The position numbers and the translations under genes are program-made. Under the pieces are notes generated by a model. That model ran no database searches, was not told the DNA's origin, and was given only the letters and a program-made list of their open reading frames with translations. From positions 26,012-90,011 of the forward strand of contig NZ_LGEG01000091.1 of the NCBI RefSeq assembly GCF_001280125.1: a stretch of 64,000 bases of DNA. The letters are read 5' to 3'. Shown here one piece after another: positions 24,594 through 36,932 of this stretch. This stretch comes from Streptomyces sp. NRRL F-6492. GTDB taxonomy: Bacteria > Actinomycetota > Actinomycetes > Streptomycetales > Streptomycetaceae. Every line of letters starts with the position of its first letter. Positions within the stretch are counted from its first letter, which is position 1.

Positions 24594-24629
24594 GGAGCGC
24601 CCCGGACCGCGCCGGACGCGCGACGAGGC

Positions 24630-24662
24630 CCGGTGCCGAACACGGGGGATCTTCGGCACCGG
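24630..24662. terminator. Stem-loop after the TetR gene
   Basis: CCGGTGCCGA (24630-24639) and TCGGCACCGG (24653-24662) pair perfectly around a 13-base loop. Confidence 0.65.
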
Positions 24663-24839
24663 ACCTCTGTTGAATATTCTACGAGATCCTCCGGGGTGCT
24701 CGCGCACGACCCGTCGGCCCGCGGACGCCGACGGGCGAAGCGCGGGCCGGCGGGGTACACCTCCCCTGAGACGCGGACACGGCCGGACCCGCCCGGCACA
24801 CCCCTCGCCCGCGTCGCCGACGCCGAGGAGGAGGCCGCC

Positions 24840-25046
24840 GTGGAAGGCAGGAGCAAGGGATTCGTGCAGTCCTTCAACCGTCTCGGGGGATACGGGTTCG
24901 TCGTCCCCGTCGGCTCCGAGGAGCAGGTCTGGTTCAGCGCGGAGGACATCGAGGACGAGAGCCGGACCGTCTCGGAGGGACAGCAGGTCTCCTTCGTCCT
25001 GGTCCTCGGGGACGGCCGCTTCGAGGCCAAGGAGCTGCGCGTCTGA
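24840..25046 (+). CDS. Divergent cold-shock-domain protein
   Basis: 68 residues, the normal Csp length. The RNP1-like GGYGFVVPVGSEEQVWFSAED replaces the usual KGFGFI...DVFVH, so nucleic-acid-contacting aromatics are partly kept. It ends with VLVLGDGRFEAKELRV. GTG 24840 follows GAGGAGGAGG. It is likely to bind RNA or single-stranded DNA, but more weakly conserved than housekeeping Csp. A short CCCGGGG/CCCCGGG hairpin (25059-25077) follows. Confidence 0.75.
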   Translation: MEGRSKGFVQSFNRLGGYGFVVPVGSEEQVWFSAEDIEDESRTVSEGQQVSFVLVLGDGRFEAKELRV

Positions 25047-25114
25047 CGCCCACCGCGCCCCGGGGAGGCTCCCCGGGCCGGTGGTACTGTGCCGAGGCCA
25101 GTCGCACCTTTGTA

Positions 25115-25285
25115 CGCGCCCGAACGGGTGCGTGCACGGGTCGGGGAATCCGGTGGAAGACCGGAACTGACGCGCAGCGGTGAGGGCGACGGGCGGAGCA
25201 TCGGCCACTGGGCGGCGACGACGGCCCGGGAAGGCGCCCCGTCCGGCCGACCCCGAGTCCGAAGACCTGCTGGCGGCCCCGGCGC
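25115..25285 (+). ncRNA. Cobalamin riboswitch ahead of the ABC importer
   Basis: The conserved blocks appear in order: GGGGAATCCGGTG (25143), ACTGACGCGCAGCGGT (25166), GCCACTG (25204), CGGGAAGGC (25227), and GAGTCCGAAGACCTGC (25255). The last is the signature B12-box-distal block. Adenosyl- or methylcobalamin should lower expression of the downstream importer. Outer boundaries are approximate. Confidence 0.92.
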
Positions 25286-25350
25286 ACGCCCGCCCGGGGA
25301 GCACCGTACGACAGGCTCCGCGTATGAGCCGTGGCCGCAGAGGAAGTCCC

Positions 25351-26412
25351 GTGCCGCTCGCACACCCCGTCCGCTCCGCCGTGCTGTTCCTGACCGGAGC
25401 CCTGCTCCTGACCGCGACCGGCTGCGGCGTGGGGACCACCCCCGCCCCCGTCCGGCCCGCGGGCGGCGCCGGGGAGGCGAAGACCGGACACCCCGTCACC
25501 CTCGACGACAACTGCGGACGGCCCGTCCGCGTCGAGCGCGCGCCGGAACGGGCCGTCGCCCTCGACCAGGGCGCGGCGGAGATCATGCTCTCCCTGGGCC
25601 TCGCCGACCGCATGGTGGGCACCGGCACCTGGACGGACCCCGTCCTCAAGGGGCTTGAGAAGGAGAACGCCAAGGTCCCGCGCCTCGCCGACCGCTACCC
25701 CTCCTTCGAGAAGGTCCTCGACGCCGAACCCGACTTCGCCGCCGCCTCCTTCACGTACACCCTCGGCAAGGGCGGGGTGGCGACCCGCGAGCGGTTCGAG
25801 AAGCTCGGCGTCCCCACGTACCTCTCGCCCACCGACTGCGTCGGCAAGGACAACAGCGGCGACGGCGACGGCGTCCGCGTCCGGCCGCTCACCATGGAGA
25901 CGGTCTACGGCGAGATCCGCGACCTGGCCCGGATCTTCGCGGTCCCGGAGCGCGGCGAGAAGCTCGTCGCGCAGCTCAAGTCCCGTGTGACGAAGGCCGC
26001 TTCGGGCGGCGGCTTCGAGGACGCCACGGTCCTCTACTGGTTCGCCAACTCCGAGGCGCCCTACATGGCGGGCTGCTGCGGCGCCCCCGGCATCGTCTCC
26101 CGCGAACTCGGCGCGAAGAACGTCTTCGACGACACCAAGGAGGAGTGGCCCCAGATCAACTGGGAGACCGTCGCCGACCGCGACCCCGACGTCCTCGTCA
26201 TCGGCGACCTCACCCGCCGCTCGCAGTCGGCCGAGAGCGCCGCCAAGAAGATCGAGTTCCTGGAGTCCGACCCGGTCACCCGCACCATGACGGCGGTCAG
26301 GAACAAGCGGTACGTGCTCCTCAGCGGCCAGGCGCTCAACCCCACGATCCGCACCGTCGAGGCCGTCGAGAAGGTGGCGGCCGCGCTCCGCTCGTACGGT
26401 CTCGCCAAGTGA
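25351..26412 (+). CDS. btuF: Cobalamin/iron-siderophore ABC transporter, substrate-binding lipoprotein
   Basis: 353 residues from GTG 25351 (AGAGGAAG upstream); ATG 25324 is the alternative. Signal peptide with lipobox LTATGC at about residue 22-27. The mature part has a periplasmic-binding fold of the FepB/BtuF class (RVERAPERAVALDQGAAEIMLSLGLADRMVG, in outline). The B12 riboswitch makes cobalamin the best substrate guess. A CXX-rich insert (MAGCCGAPG) is unusual. It overlaps the permease gene by 4 bp (GTGA). Confidence 0.88.
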   Translation: MPLAHPVRSAVLFLTGALLLTATGCGVGTTPAPVRPAGGAGEAKTGHPVTLDDNCGRPVRVERAPERAVALDQGAAEIMLSLGLADRMVGTGTWTDPVLKGLEKENAKVPRLADRYPSFEKVLDAEPDFAAASFTYTLGKGGVATRERFEKLGVPTYLSPTDCVGKDNSGDGDGVRVRPLTMETVYGEIRDLARIFAVPERGEKLVAQLKSRVTKAASGGGFEDATVLYWFANSEAPYMAGCCGAPGIVSRELGAKNVFDDTKEEWPQINWETVADRDPDVLVIGDLTRRSQSAESAAKKIEFLESDPVTRTMTAVRNKRYVLLSGQALNPTIRTVEAVEKVAAALRSYGLAK

Positions 26413-27463
26413 CCCCCGCCCCTCCGGCGGCCGCCTCGGTACGGAAGGGAGCGGCGGCCCTGCTGTGGACGGCGGCCGGACTCGCGCTCCTGGCCGTATC
26501 GGTGGCCGTGGCGATCACCATCGGACCGGCCCGCATCGGCGTCGCCGACGTGTGGGCGACGGTCGCCGCCCACCTCGGCGGCGGCGCCCCGGCGCTCTCC
26601 CCGATCCGGGACGGGATCGTGTGGGACCTGCGGCTGCCCCGCACCCTCCTGGCCGCCGCCTGCGGCGCCGGGCTCGCCCTCTGCGGCGCGGTGATGCAGT
26701 CGCTGCTGCGCAACCCGCTCGCCGACCCCTTCGTCCTGGGCGTCTCCTCCGGCGCCTCGACCGGCGCGGTCGCGGTCGTCGTCCTCGGGCTCGGCGGGGG
26801 ACTCCTCTCCGTCACCGGCGGCGCGTTCCTCGGGGCGGTCTGCTCCTTCGCGCTCGTGCTGCTGCTCAGCCACACCCTCGGCGGCTCGACGGACCGCGTG
26901 GTCCTCTCCGGCGTCGCCGCCATGCAGCTCTTCTCCGCCCTCACCTCCTTCGTGGTGATGACAGCCGCCGACGCGGAGACCACCCGGGGCGTCCTCTTCT
27001 GGCTGCTCGGCTCGCTCGCCGGGGCCGGCTGGACCGACGTGTGGGTGTGCCTCGCGGTCCTCGCGGCGGCCCTGACGACCTGCCTCGGACACGCGCGGAC
27101 CCTGGACGCGTTCGCCTTCGGCGAGGAGGCCGCCGCCTCCCTCGGCGTCACCGTCGCCCGGACCCGGCTCGTCCTCCTGTGCGTCACCGCCCTCCTGACG
27201 GCCGCCCTGGTCTCCGCCGCCGGGGCCATCGGCTTCGTCGGGCTCGTCCTGCCGCACGCCGCCCGCGCGCTCGCCGGCCCCGGGCACGCCCGGCTCCTGC
27301 CGGTCACCGCCCTGGCCGGAGCGGTCTTCCTCGTCTGGGCCGACACGCTCGCCCGCACCGTCCTCGACCCCCAGGAGGTCCCGGTGGGCGTGGTCACCTC
27401 GCTGATCGGCGTACCGGCCTTCGTCCTCGTCCTCTACCGCACGCGAAGCACGAGGAGCACGCG

Positions 27464-27467
<4 letters not shown>
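26409..27467 (+). CDS. btuC: FecCD-family ABC permease
   Basis: 352 residues, about ten helices. RNPLADPFVLGVSSGASTGA and GAIGFVGLVLPHAARAL are FecCD/BtuC hallmarks; the second is the coupling region near the ATPase. GTG start overlaps the binding-protein stop; the gene in turn overlaps the ATPase gene by 4 bp (ATGA). The three genes form one tightly coupled operon under the cobalamin riboswitch. Confidence 0.92.
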
Positions 27468-28345
<878 letters not shown>

Positions 28346-29710
28346 CCGGGCGGGGCGGTGAGGTTGTTCTCCCGGAGCGTCTCCGTGTACGCCTCCAGGA
28401 GCCGCAGGTGGTACTCCAGCGGGGCGCCGTCCGGGTTCTCGCGGCCCAGCGGCGTCGTCGGCTCCGGGCACCAGGTGGTGAACCGGGGCGTGATCCCGCG
28501 CGACATGAAGAACCGCAGGCCCTCCCGGGTGGAGGCGATCGCCTCGTCCACGGTCAGGAAGCCCGTGGGACGCGCCATCTCGACCCCGGCGACGAAGTTC
28601 GGGATGACGTTGCGCGGCCCGAAGACCTCCGCCGAGTCCAGGATCCGGCGGTGCCACTCGTCCCGGCCGATGTAGCGCTCCTTGCCGGGGCAGTACAGCT
28701 CGAACAGGCGCCGGTCCCACACCTCGTAGTTCGGGTGGTAGATCCGGATGCCGTAGTCGTGGAAGCGCTGCACGTCCGCCTTGGGCAGGGCCTGCGCGAC
28801 CACCTTGCCGATCCAGCGGCCGGGGAAGCGCTCCTCGATCGCCTGCGCGTACTGCCCGTAGAAGTCGGCCTCGTCCTTCCCGCCGACCTTCGAGGTGACG
28901 GCCCCGCCGGTCAGGGTGTAGGCGGTCGACGCGCGGGCCGTGTCGTGCCGGTCGATGATCTCCAGGGCCTCCAGGACCTCGTCCACCGGCTTCACCCCGG
29001 TGTACGGGCGGCCCGCCGCCTTGTGCTGGCGCCAGTTGTGGTTGATGTCGCAGTACTGGCACTCCTCCTTGGCGCCGAAGTACTGGCACACCCGGAAGAC
29101 CGTCAGGTAGATCAGGTAGCCCCACTGGATCGTCGGCGCCACCTCCATCACGGACTTGCCGTTCGACAGCGGGTGCCGGTAGTACTCCGGCATCGGCGGC
29201 AGGCCGACGTCCGCGATCCGCGACCCGTCCAGGAACAGCGCGAGCGCCCCGTCCTCGTCCGGCGCGACCCGGTACGGCGAGGACGGGTTCACCCGCACCG
29301 ACACCACCGTGCGGCGCAGCCCGTAGGGGCCGCCGGTCAGCACGATCTCCTCCGGCGGGCGGTTCAGGGCCGCCTCCCCGAGCTCCGGCAGCGTCCGGTG
29401 GTCGAAGGAGAAGATGAAGTACGACTTCGGCTTCACCTCGCCCCCCTCGTTGCCGGAGAGGGCGGAGGGGTCGAAGGCGACCCCGCCGCGCAGCAGGTCC
29501 TCCTTGAACACGGCCTCCCGGGGAATCCCCGGGAAGCGCTCCATGAGGGACTCCACGACGGACGTGCGGGTGGGTGCGACGCTGGACACAGGCGGGTCTC
29601 CGGAGGTCAGGGGCTTATGGAGCCGACGTGTACCCCACGCTACGCGCGCGCACCCGCGACGGGGCGGCCGGGGGCCCGGCGGCCGGTCGGCCGGCCCGTG
29701 CGGGGCCCGG

Positions 29711-29746
29711 CCGAGGGGGCCGGGCGAGCGGCCCCGGCCCCCTCGG
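29711..29746. terminator. 14-bp perfect stem-loop after metE
   Basis: CCGAGGGGGCCGGG and CCCGGCCCCCTCGG around an 8-base loop. It lies between metE and the radical SAM gene, both leftward, so the radical SAM gene probably has its own promoter. Confidence 0.75.
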
Positions 29747-29752
29747 TTCCCG

Positions 29753-32071
29753 TCACGAGCCGGACAGCTCCTCCCGTACGGTGCGGGCGGCGGCGACCAG
29801 GTTCTCCAGGGAGGCCCGGGTCTCCGGCCAGGCGCGGGTCTTCAGACCGCAGTCGGGGTTGACCCACAGCCGCTCGGCGGGGATCGCCTCCAGACCGGTG
29901 CGCAGCAGGGCCGCCGCCTCCTCGGCGCTCGGCACCCGGGGCGAGTGGATGTCCCAGACGCCGGGACCGGCCTCGCGCGGGTAGCCGTGGGCGGCGAGCT
30001 CGCGGGCCACCTGCATGTGGGAGCGGGCCGCCTCCAGGCTGATGACGTCGGCGTCGAGGTCGTCGATGGCCTGGACGACGTCGCCGAACTCGGCGTAGCA
30101 CATGTGGGTGTGGACCTGGGTGTCCGGCCGTACGCCGCTGGTGGCGAGCCGGAACGACTCGGTCGCCCACGCCAGGTACGCCGGGCGGTCGGCCGCCCGC
30201 AGCGGCAGCGTCTCGCGCAGCGCCGGCTCGTCCACCTGGATGACGGAGGTGCCGGCCGCCTCCAGGTCGCCCACCTCGTCGCGCAGGGCGAGGGCGACCT
30301 GCCGGGCGGTCTCGCCGAGCGGCTGGTCGTCGCGGACGAAGGACCAGGCGAGCATGGTGACGGGCCCGGTCAGCATGCCCTTGACGGGCTTGGCGGTGAG
30401 CGACTGGGCGTAGGAGGTCCAGCGCACCGTCATCGGCCCGGGCCGCGAGACGTCCCCGGCGAGCACCGGCGGGCGGACGTAGCGGGTGCCGTACGACTGG
30501 ACCCAGCCGTGCCGGGTGGCGAGGTAGCCGTCGAGCTGCTCGGCGAAGTACTGCACCATGTCGTTGCGCTCGGGCTCGCCGTGCACCAGGACGTCGACGC
30601 CGGTCTTCTCCTGGTACGCGACCACCTCCTGGATCTCGGCCCGGATCCGCTCCTCGTACCCGGCCGTGTCGATCCGGCCCGCCCGCAGGTCGGCGCGGGC
30701 GGTGCGCAGCTCGCCGGTCTGCGGGAAGGAGCCGATGGTGGTGGTCGGGAGCAGCGGCAGGCCCAGGTGGGCGCGCTGGGCGGCGGCCCGCTCGGGGTAC
30801 GGCTGCGAACGGCGGGCGTCCGTGCCGGTGACGGCCCCGGTGCGGGCGCGCACGGCCGGGTTCCGGGTGATGGGGGAGTTCGCGCGGGAGGCGAGGGCGG
30901 CCCGGTTGGCGGCCAGCTCGCCCGCGATCGCGTCGGTGCCCCGGGACAGGCCCCCGGCCAGCGTCGTGATCTCGGCGGTCTTCTGCCGCGCGAAGGAGAG
31001 CCAGCGCAGGATCTGCGGGTCGACGTCCTTCTCGGCCGCCGCGTCGAGCGGCACGTGGAGCAGGGAGCAGGAGGCGGAGACGTCGACCCGGTCGGCCAGG
31101 CCGAGCAGGGTGCCCAGCACGGACAGGGACTTCTCCAGGTCGTTGACCCAGATGTTGCGGCCGTCGACCACACCGGCGACGAGCCGCTTGCCGGGCAGGC
31201 CGCCGACGGCGGCGAGCCCGCCCAGGTTGGCCGCCGCCGGACCGGTGAAGTCGAGCGCGAGGCCCTCGACCGGGGCCTTGGCCAGCACGGGCAGGGCGTC
31301 GCCGAGCCGGTCGAAGTACGAGGCGACGAGGAGCTTCGGCCGGTCGGTGAGCGCGCCGAGGTCGCGGTAGGCGCGCGCGGCGGCGTTCAGGTCGGCCGGG
31401 GTCCGGTCCTGGACGAGCGCGGGCTCGTCGAGCTGCACCCACTCGGCGCCGGCCGCGCGCAGGTCCGCGAGGACCTCCGCGTACACCGGCAGGAGCCGGT
31501 CGAGCAGGGTCAGCGGGTCGAAGTCGGCGGGCACGCCCGGCGCGGGCTTGGCGAGCAGCAGGTAGGTGACGGGCCCGACGAGGACGGGGCGGGCCGTCAG
31601 CCCCAGGGCGAGGGCCTCCTCCAGCTCCGCGACCTGCTTGCCGGAGTCGGCGGTGAAGACCGTGCCGGGGCCCAGCTCCGGGACCAGGTAGTGGTAGTTG
31701 GTGTCGAACCACTTCGTCATCTCCAGCGGGGCGACGTCCTGCGTGCCGCGCGCCATCGCGAAGTAGCCGTCCAGGGGATCGGCCGCGACGGCCTCGCGGT
31801 GCCGCGCGGGGATCGCGCCCACCATGACGGTGGTGTCCAGGACGTGGTCGTAGTACGAGAAGTCGCCGGTCGGCACCTCGTGGACGCCGGCCCCGGCCAG
31901 CTGCTTCCAGTTCGTTCGGCGCAGTTCGGCGGCGGTGGCCCGGAGGGCGTCGGCGGTGACGCGGCCCTTCCAGTAGCCCTCGACCGCCTTCTTCAGCTCC
32001 CGGTCGCGGCCCTGGCGGGGGTAGCCGTACACGGTGGCCCGTGCTGCCGCGGCTGCGGACTTCGTGGTCAC
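29753..32071 (-). CDS. metE: Cobalamin-independent methionine synthase
   Basis: 772 residues, normal for MetE. The N-terminal and C-terminal barrels are both present. Zinc ligands appear as HMC (in [10 protein letters not shown]), E in SLEAARS and C in [10 protein letters not shown]. It transfers a methyl group from 5-methyltetrahydrofolate-triglutamate to homocysteine. GTG 32071 follows GAAGGAGA. It is controlled by a cobalamin riboswitch, as is usual for metE in organisms that also have B12-dependent MetH. Confidence 0.97.
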   Translation of the reverse strand: MTTKSAAAAARATVYGYPRQGRDRELKKAVEGYWKGRVTADALRATAAELRRTNWKQLAGAGVHEVPTGDFSYYDHVLDTTVMVGAIPARHREAVAADPLDGYFAMARGTQDVAPLEMTKWFDTNYHYLVPELGPGTVFTADSGKQVAELEEALALGLTARPVLVGPVTYLLLAKPAPGVPADFDPLTLLDRLLPVYAEVLADLRAAGAEWVQLDEPALVQDRTPADLNAAARAYRDLGALTDRPKLLVASYFDRLGDALPVLAKAPVEGLALDFTGPAAANLGGLAAVGGLPGKRLVAGVVDGRNIWVNDLEKSLSVLGTLLGLADRVDVSASCSLLHVPLDAAAEKDVDPQILRWLSFARQKTAEITTLAGGLSRGTDAIAGELAANRAALASRANSPITRNPAVRARTGAVTGTDARRSQPYPERAAAQRAHLGLPLLPTTTIGSFPQTGELRTARADLRAGRIDTAGYEERIRAEIQEVVAYQEKTGVDVLVHGEPERNDMVQYFAEQLDGYLATRHGWVQSYGTRYVRPPVLAGDVSRPGPMTVRWTSYAQSLTAKPVKGMLTGPVTMLAWSFVRDDQPLGETARQVALALRDEVGDLEAAGTSVIQVDEPALRETLPLRAADRPAYLAWATESFRLATSGVRPDTQVHTHMCYAEFGDVVQAIDDLDADVISLEAARSHMQVARELAAHGYPREAGPGVWDIHSPRVPSAEEAAALLRTGLEAIPAERLWVNPDCGLKTRAWPETRASLENLVAAARTVREELSGS

Positions 32072-32244
32072 GGAGATCTCCTTCGCGAGATGAATCCCTG
32101 AGGTCCCGGTGACGGGACGGGGGCGCGAAGGGGCGACGGACCGGGCGGGACGGGAACGCGCGGCGGGGCGCGGTTCGTCCGCCTGGTATGTGCGCCGACC
32201 CGCCCTCGAGGTCACCGGGATGTCCGCGCGCGGAATCGTCCGCG

Positions 32245-32425
32245 TGCGGGCAACGGGCAGGTCTTCGGACTCGCGGGCACGCCCACCGGACTCGTCCGGC
32301 GGACACCTACTGGCCGTCGCTTCCCAGACCCTTCCCGGGCCCAGTGCGTATGACGGCGGTCGTTCCCGCTCACCGCTGCGGGGCAGTCCCGGATTCCCAC
32401 CGGGTTCCCTCTTGCGACGCATCCC
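32245..32425 (-). ncRNA. Cobalamin riboswitch ahead of metE
   Basis: Read leftward, the blocks are GGGAATCC (32397-32390), ACTGCCCCGCAGCGGTG (32386-32370), CACTG (32345-32341), the GGGAAGG block (near 32331-32338), and GAGTCCGAAGACCTGCC (32272-32256). It has the same architecture as the riboswitch at 25115, on the opposite strand. About 180 bases of leader lie between it and the metE start. Confidence 0.92.
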
Positions 32426-32658
32426 GCCTGGCGGACGGGGCGAACCAGCTGCCGGGCCAGCCTACGGGGTCCGTTCCGGGAGCGGGGGCGGGTATCTCGC
32501 CATTCGGACGAAGGGGTGGGACGGACGGGTGACCGGGGCCGGGCACGGCAGTGGGGCCGGGGACGGCACCACCCGTCCCCGGCCCCTCGCCGTACCGCCG
32601 CCGGGTCCTCTCGTGGACCCTCCACCGGGCCCGTCCCCGGCGGCGGGCGCCGGCCCCC

Positions 32659-33573
32659 TCAGGCCGGCCGTCCGGGCGTCTCCGCCCGGTCGTACGTGTG
32701 GAACCCCCGGCCGCTCTTGCGGCCGAGCAGCCCCGCCTCCACCATCCGCAGGAGCAGCGGCGGCGGCGCGTACAGGGGCTCCTTGAACTCCTCGTACAGC
32801 GAGTCCGCGATGGAGGCGACCGTGTCGAGCCCGATCAGGTCCGCGAGCCGCAGCGGCCCCATCGGGTGGGCGCAGCCCAGCTCCATGCCCCGGTCGACGT
32901 CCGTGGCGGACGCGAAGCCCGACTCGGTCATCCGGATCGCGGACAACAGGTAGGGGACGAGCAGGGCGTTGACGACGAACCCGGCCCGGTCGCGGGAGCC
33001 GATGGCGGTCTTGCCCAGGGTGCGGGTCGCGAAGTCCGTCACCGCGGCCGTCGTCGCCGCCGAGGTGTGGAGGGTCGTGACGATCTCCACGAGCGGCAGC
33101 ACGGGCACCGGGTTGAAGAAGTGCAGCCCCACGACCCGGTCGGCGTGCTCGGTGGCCATGGCGAGCCGCATGACCGGCAGGGAGGAGGTGTTGGTGGCGA
33201 GGACCGCCGCCGGATCGGTGACGATCTTGTCGAGCGCGGCGAACACCCCGGTCTTGACGGCGGGGTCCTCGACGACGGCCTCGACGACGAGCTGCCGGTC
33301 CGCGAGGTCGGCCATTTCGGCGGTGGCCGTGATCCGGGCGAGCGCGGCCTCGGCGGAAGGGCGGTCCGACTTGCCCCGCTGCACGGCCCGTTCGAGGGAG
33401 ACGGCGACGCGCTCGCGGGCGGCGCGCGCCGCCCGGCCGTCCGCCTCGCAGATCACGGTGGGGAGTCCGGCCCGCGCGCACACCTCGGCGATCCCCGCGC
33501 CCATCTGGCCGCCGCCCACGACGCCGACGCGCCGGATGCCACCGCCCGGACCGGCGCCCGCGCCGCCGCTCAC
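32659..33573 (-). CDS. 3-hydroxybutyryl-CoA dehydrogenase (3HCDH family)
   Basis: 304 residues. The NAD motif is VGVVGGGQMGAGIAEV near the N-terminus. HFFNPVPVLPLVEIV, NRxGF-like DRAGFVVNALLVPYLL and GCAHPMGPLRLADLIG are the family hallmarks. Oxidises a 3-hydroxyacyl-CoA. Start GTG overlaps the malate synthase stop by 4 bp, so it is translated as part of the glyoxylate-shunt operon. Confidence 0.93.
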   Translation of the reverse strand: MSGGAGAGPGGGIRRVGVVGGGQMGAGIAEVCARAGLPTVICEADGRAARAARERVAVSLERAVQRGKSDRPSAEAALARITATAEMADLADRQLVVEAVVEDPAVKTGVFAALDKIVTDPAAVLATNTSSLPVMRLAMATEHADRVVGLHFFNPVPVLPLVEIVTTLHTSAATTAAVTDFATRTLGKTAIGSRDRAGFVVNALLVPYLLSAIRMTESGFASATDVDRGMELGCAHPMGPLRLADLIGLDTVASIADSLYEEFKEPLYAPPPLLLRMVEAGLLGRKSGRGFHTYDRAETPGRPA

Positions 33574-35177
33574 GCCGTCACGTCCGCGGTCGTGACGGTC
33601 CGGACGAGGTGGCGGGAGTACGCCTCCGGGGTGAAGAAGAGCGGCAGTTCGGCGGCGAGCGCGGTGCTCTCGAAGAGCTCCCGCACCTCGTCGGGCGCCG
33701 CCCACGGGAACTCGGCGCCGAGCGCCTCCAGTTCCCGGTCGAGCAGCTCCAGGACGGCGTCGCGCTCCAGGACCCGGCGCCGGAGCCACTGCCAGATCTG
33801 GACGCGGGCGATCTCGGCGGTCGCGGCGTCCTCGATCAGGCCGTCGAGGACGACGGAGCCCCTGCCCCGGATCCAGGCGTCGTAGTAGCGGAGGACGACG
33901 GCGATGTTGGTGCGGACCCCCTCCTCGGTCGGCGGGCCGCCGATCCGCCGCACCGCGAGCAGGTCCCCGGCGGTCACCCGCACGTCCTCGCGGCTCCGGT
34001 CGAGCTGGTGCGGGCGCTCCCCGAGCACCCCGTCGAAGACCTCGCGGCAGACCGGCACCAGACCCGGGTGGGCCACCCACGAGCCGTCGAAGCCGTCCTC
34101 CGCCTCCCGCTCCTTCTCCAGGCGGACGGTGGCGAGCACGGCCTCGTTCGCGGCCGGGTCCCCGGCCGGGACCTGGGCGGCCATCGCGCCGACGGCGTGG
34201 GCCCCGCGCCGGTGGCAGGTGCGCACGAGCAGTTCGGTGTACGCCCGCATGAACGGCGCCGTCATCGTCACCTTCGCCCGGTCGGGCAGCAGGAAGTCGG
34301 AGCGGTGGCCGAAGGTCTTGATCAGGCTGAACAGGTAGTCCCAGCGGCCCGCGTTGAGCCCCGAACCGTGCTCCCGCAGCTCGTGGAGGATCTCCTCCAT
34401 CTCGAACGCGGCCGTGATCGTCTCGATGAGGACGGTGGCGCGGACGGTGCCCCGGGGGATGCCCAGGAGCTCCTGGGCCAGCAGGAACACGTCGTTCCAC
34501 AGGCGCGCCTCGTACCGGTTCTCCAGCTTGGGGAGGTAGAAGTACGGGCCGTACCCGGCGTCGATCTGCCGCCGGGCGCAGTGGAAGAAGTACAGGCCGA
34601 AGTCGACGAGCGCGGCCGGCACCGGGCCGCCGTCGAACTCCAGGTGCTCCTCGTCGAGGTGCCAGCCGCGCGGCCGGACCACGATCGTGGGCAGCCGGCC
34701 GTCGCGGAGCCGGTGCTCCCGGCCCTCGTCGGTGGTGAAGGCGAGCCGCCGCTCGACCGCGTCGAGCAGCACGACCTGGCCCCCGACCACGTTCTCCCAG
34801 GTGGGCGCGGTGGCGTCCTCGAAGTCGGCCATCCACACACTGGCACCGGAGTTGAGCGCCTCGACCGCCGCCCGCCGTTCCGGCGGGCCGGTGATCTCCA
34901 CCCGGCGGTCGGCGAGCCCGGGAGCGGGCGGGGCGACCCGCCAGGTGGGGTCGGCGCGCACGGAGGAGGTGACGAGCGGGAAGTCGAGCGGCGAGCCGGT
35001 GGCGAGCCGGATGGCCTGCCGGCGCCGCTCCTTCAGGAGCCACCGCCGGCGCTCGGAGAAGGCGGCGGCGAGCCGGCCGACGAAGTCCAGGGCGTCGGCG
35101 GTGAGGATCTCGTCGTGGCGGTCGCCCGGGGCCGCGAGCACGCGGACCTGGCGGGTCGGGACGGCGCTGGTGGTCAT
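33570..35177 (-). CDS. aceB: Malate synthase A
   Basis: 535 residues, typical of the A form. WMADFEDATAPTWENVVGG, REHGSGLNAGRWDYLFSLIKT (as adjoining signature parts) and DGSWVAHPG carry the active-site residues. Condenses glyoxylate with acetyl-CoA to malate. Lies 140 bp downstream of aceA on the same strand and precedes the hydroxyacyl-CoA dehydrogenase, forming a C2-assimilation set. Confidence 0.96.
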   Translation of the reverse strand: MTTSAVPTRQVRVLAAPGDRHDEILTADALDFVGRLAAAFSERRRWLLKERRRQAIRLATGSPLDFPLVTSSVRADPTWRVAPPAPGLADRRVEITGPPERRAAVEALNSGASVWMADFEDATAPTWENVVGGQVVLLDAVERRLAFTTDEGREHRLRDGRLPTIVVRPRGWHLDEEHLEFDGGPVPAALVDFGLYFFHCARRQIDAGYGPYFYLPKLENRYEARLWNDVFLLAQELLGIPRGTVRATVLIETITAAFEMEEILHELREHGSGLNAGRWDYLFSLIKTFGHRSDFLLPDRAKVTMTAPFMRAYTELLVRTCHRRGAHAVGAMAAQVPAGDPAANEAVLATVRLEKEREAEDGFDGSWVAHPGLVPVCREVFDGVLGERPHQLDRSREDVRVTAGDLLAVRRIGGPPTEEGVRTNIAVVLRYYDAWIRGRGSVVLDGLIEDAATAEIARVQIWQWLRRRVLERDAVLELLDRELEALGAEFPWAAPDEVRELFESTALAAELPLFFTPEAYSRHLVRTVTTADVTA

Positions 35178-35212
35178 CGGTGTCTCCTGAGGGGGAGCGG
35201 GTGGCGCGGGGG

Positions 35213-35248
35213 GAGAAGGAGGAGGAGAAGGAGGAGGAGAAGGAGGAG
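35213..35248 (+). repeat. Three perfect 12-bp repeats (purine tract)
   Basis: GAGAAGGAGGAG three times in the aceA-aceB spacer. In the leftward mRNA this is a pyrimidine-only tract ahead of aceB. Confidence 0.85.
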
Positions 35249-35317
35249 GAGCGGGGGTGCGGAGAGGGGTGCGGGGACGGGTGACGTGGACACCCGCCCC
35301 CGCGGCTCGGACACCCC

Positions 35318-36601
<1,284 letters not shown>

Positions 36602-36621
36602 GATGGTCCCTCCCGGGGAGT

Positions 36622-36880
36622 GTCGAACTTTGCGAAGCTCTGCGAAGGCCCGCGAAGCTCCGTACGAGGTGACGAACGGCCCGCCGGACCCCGGACGCAG
36701 ACGACCGGGTCCTACGACGTCAGGGCATGAGCCGTGCCCCGGACTCCGCCTCCTGCCGGGTCACCGGCGGGCCGTGGTTCGACTTTCGCAGTGGCACTCC
36801 GTGCCATCAACCATGGCCGGATGCCAACTTCTGCGAATCTTCCGGCCTCGTTTTGCCAAGTCTGCGAAGCCCCGGACGGG
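36622..36880. promoter_or_regulatory. RamB-type binding region between aceA and its regulator
   Basis: TGCGAA-type boxes cluster here: ACTTTGCGAAG (from 36629), CTCTGCGAAG, CCGCGAAG, ACTTTCGCAG (36782), AACTTCTGCGAA (36828) and TCTGCGAAG (36863). They resemble the ACTTTGCAAA motif reported for RamB of corynebacteria. The multiplicity suggests several bound dimers repressing aceA and perhaps the regulator itself. Confidence 0.5.
36792..36806. promoter_or_regulatory. TGGCAC-TCC-GTGCCA site in the aceA/regulator spacer
   Basis: Perfect 6-3-6 palindrome matching the sites at 15796 and 16627. It would tie the glyoxylate shunt to the same TetR-type regulator if functional. Confidence 0.5.
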
Positions 36881-36932
36881 CGGGCGGTGACCTAGGCTGG
36901 GGCCCCGGGAGCACGTCCGAGGGGGAACAGCC

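Noticed and set aside
35213..35248. CRISPR or short regulatory array
   Set aside because: Three adjacent 12-bp purine repeats without spacers; a simple tract.
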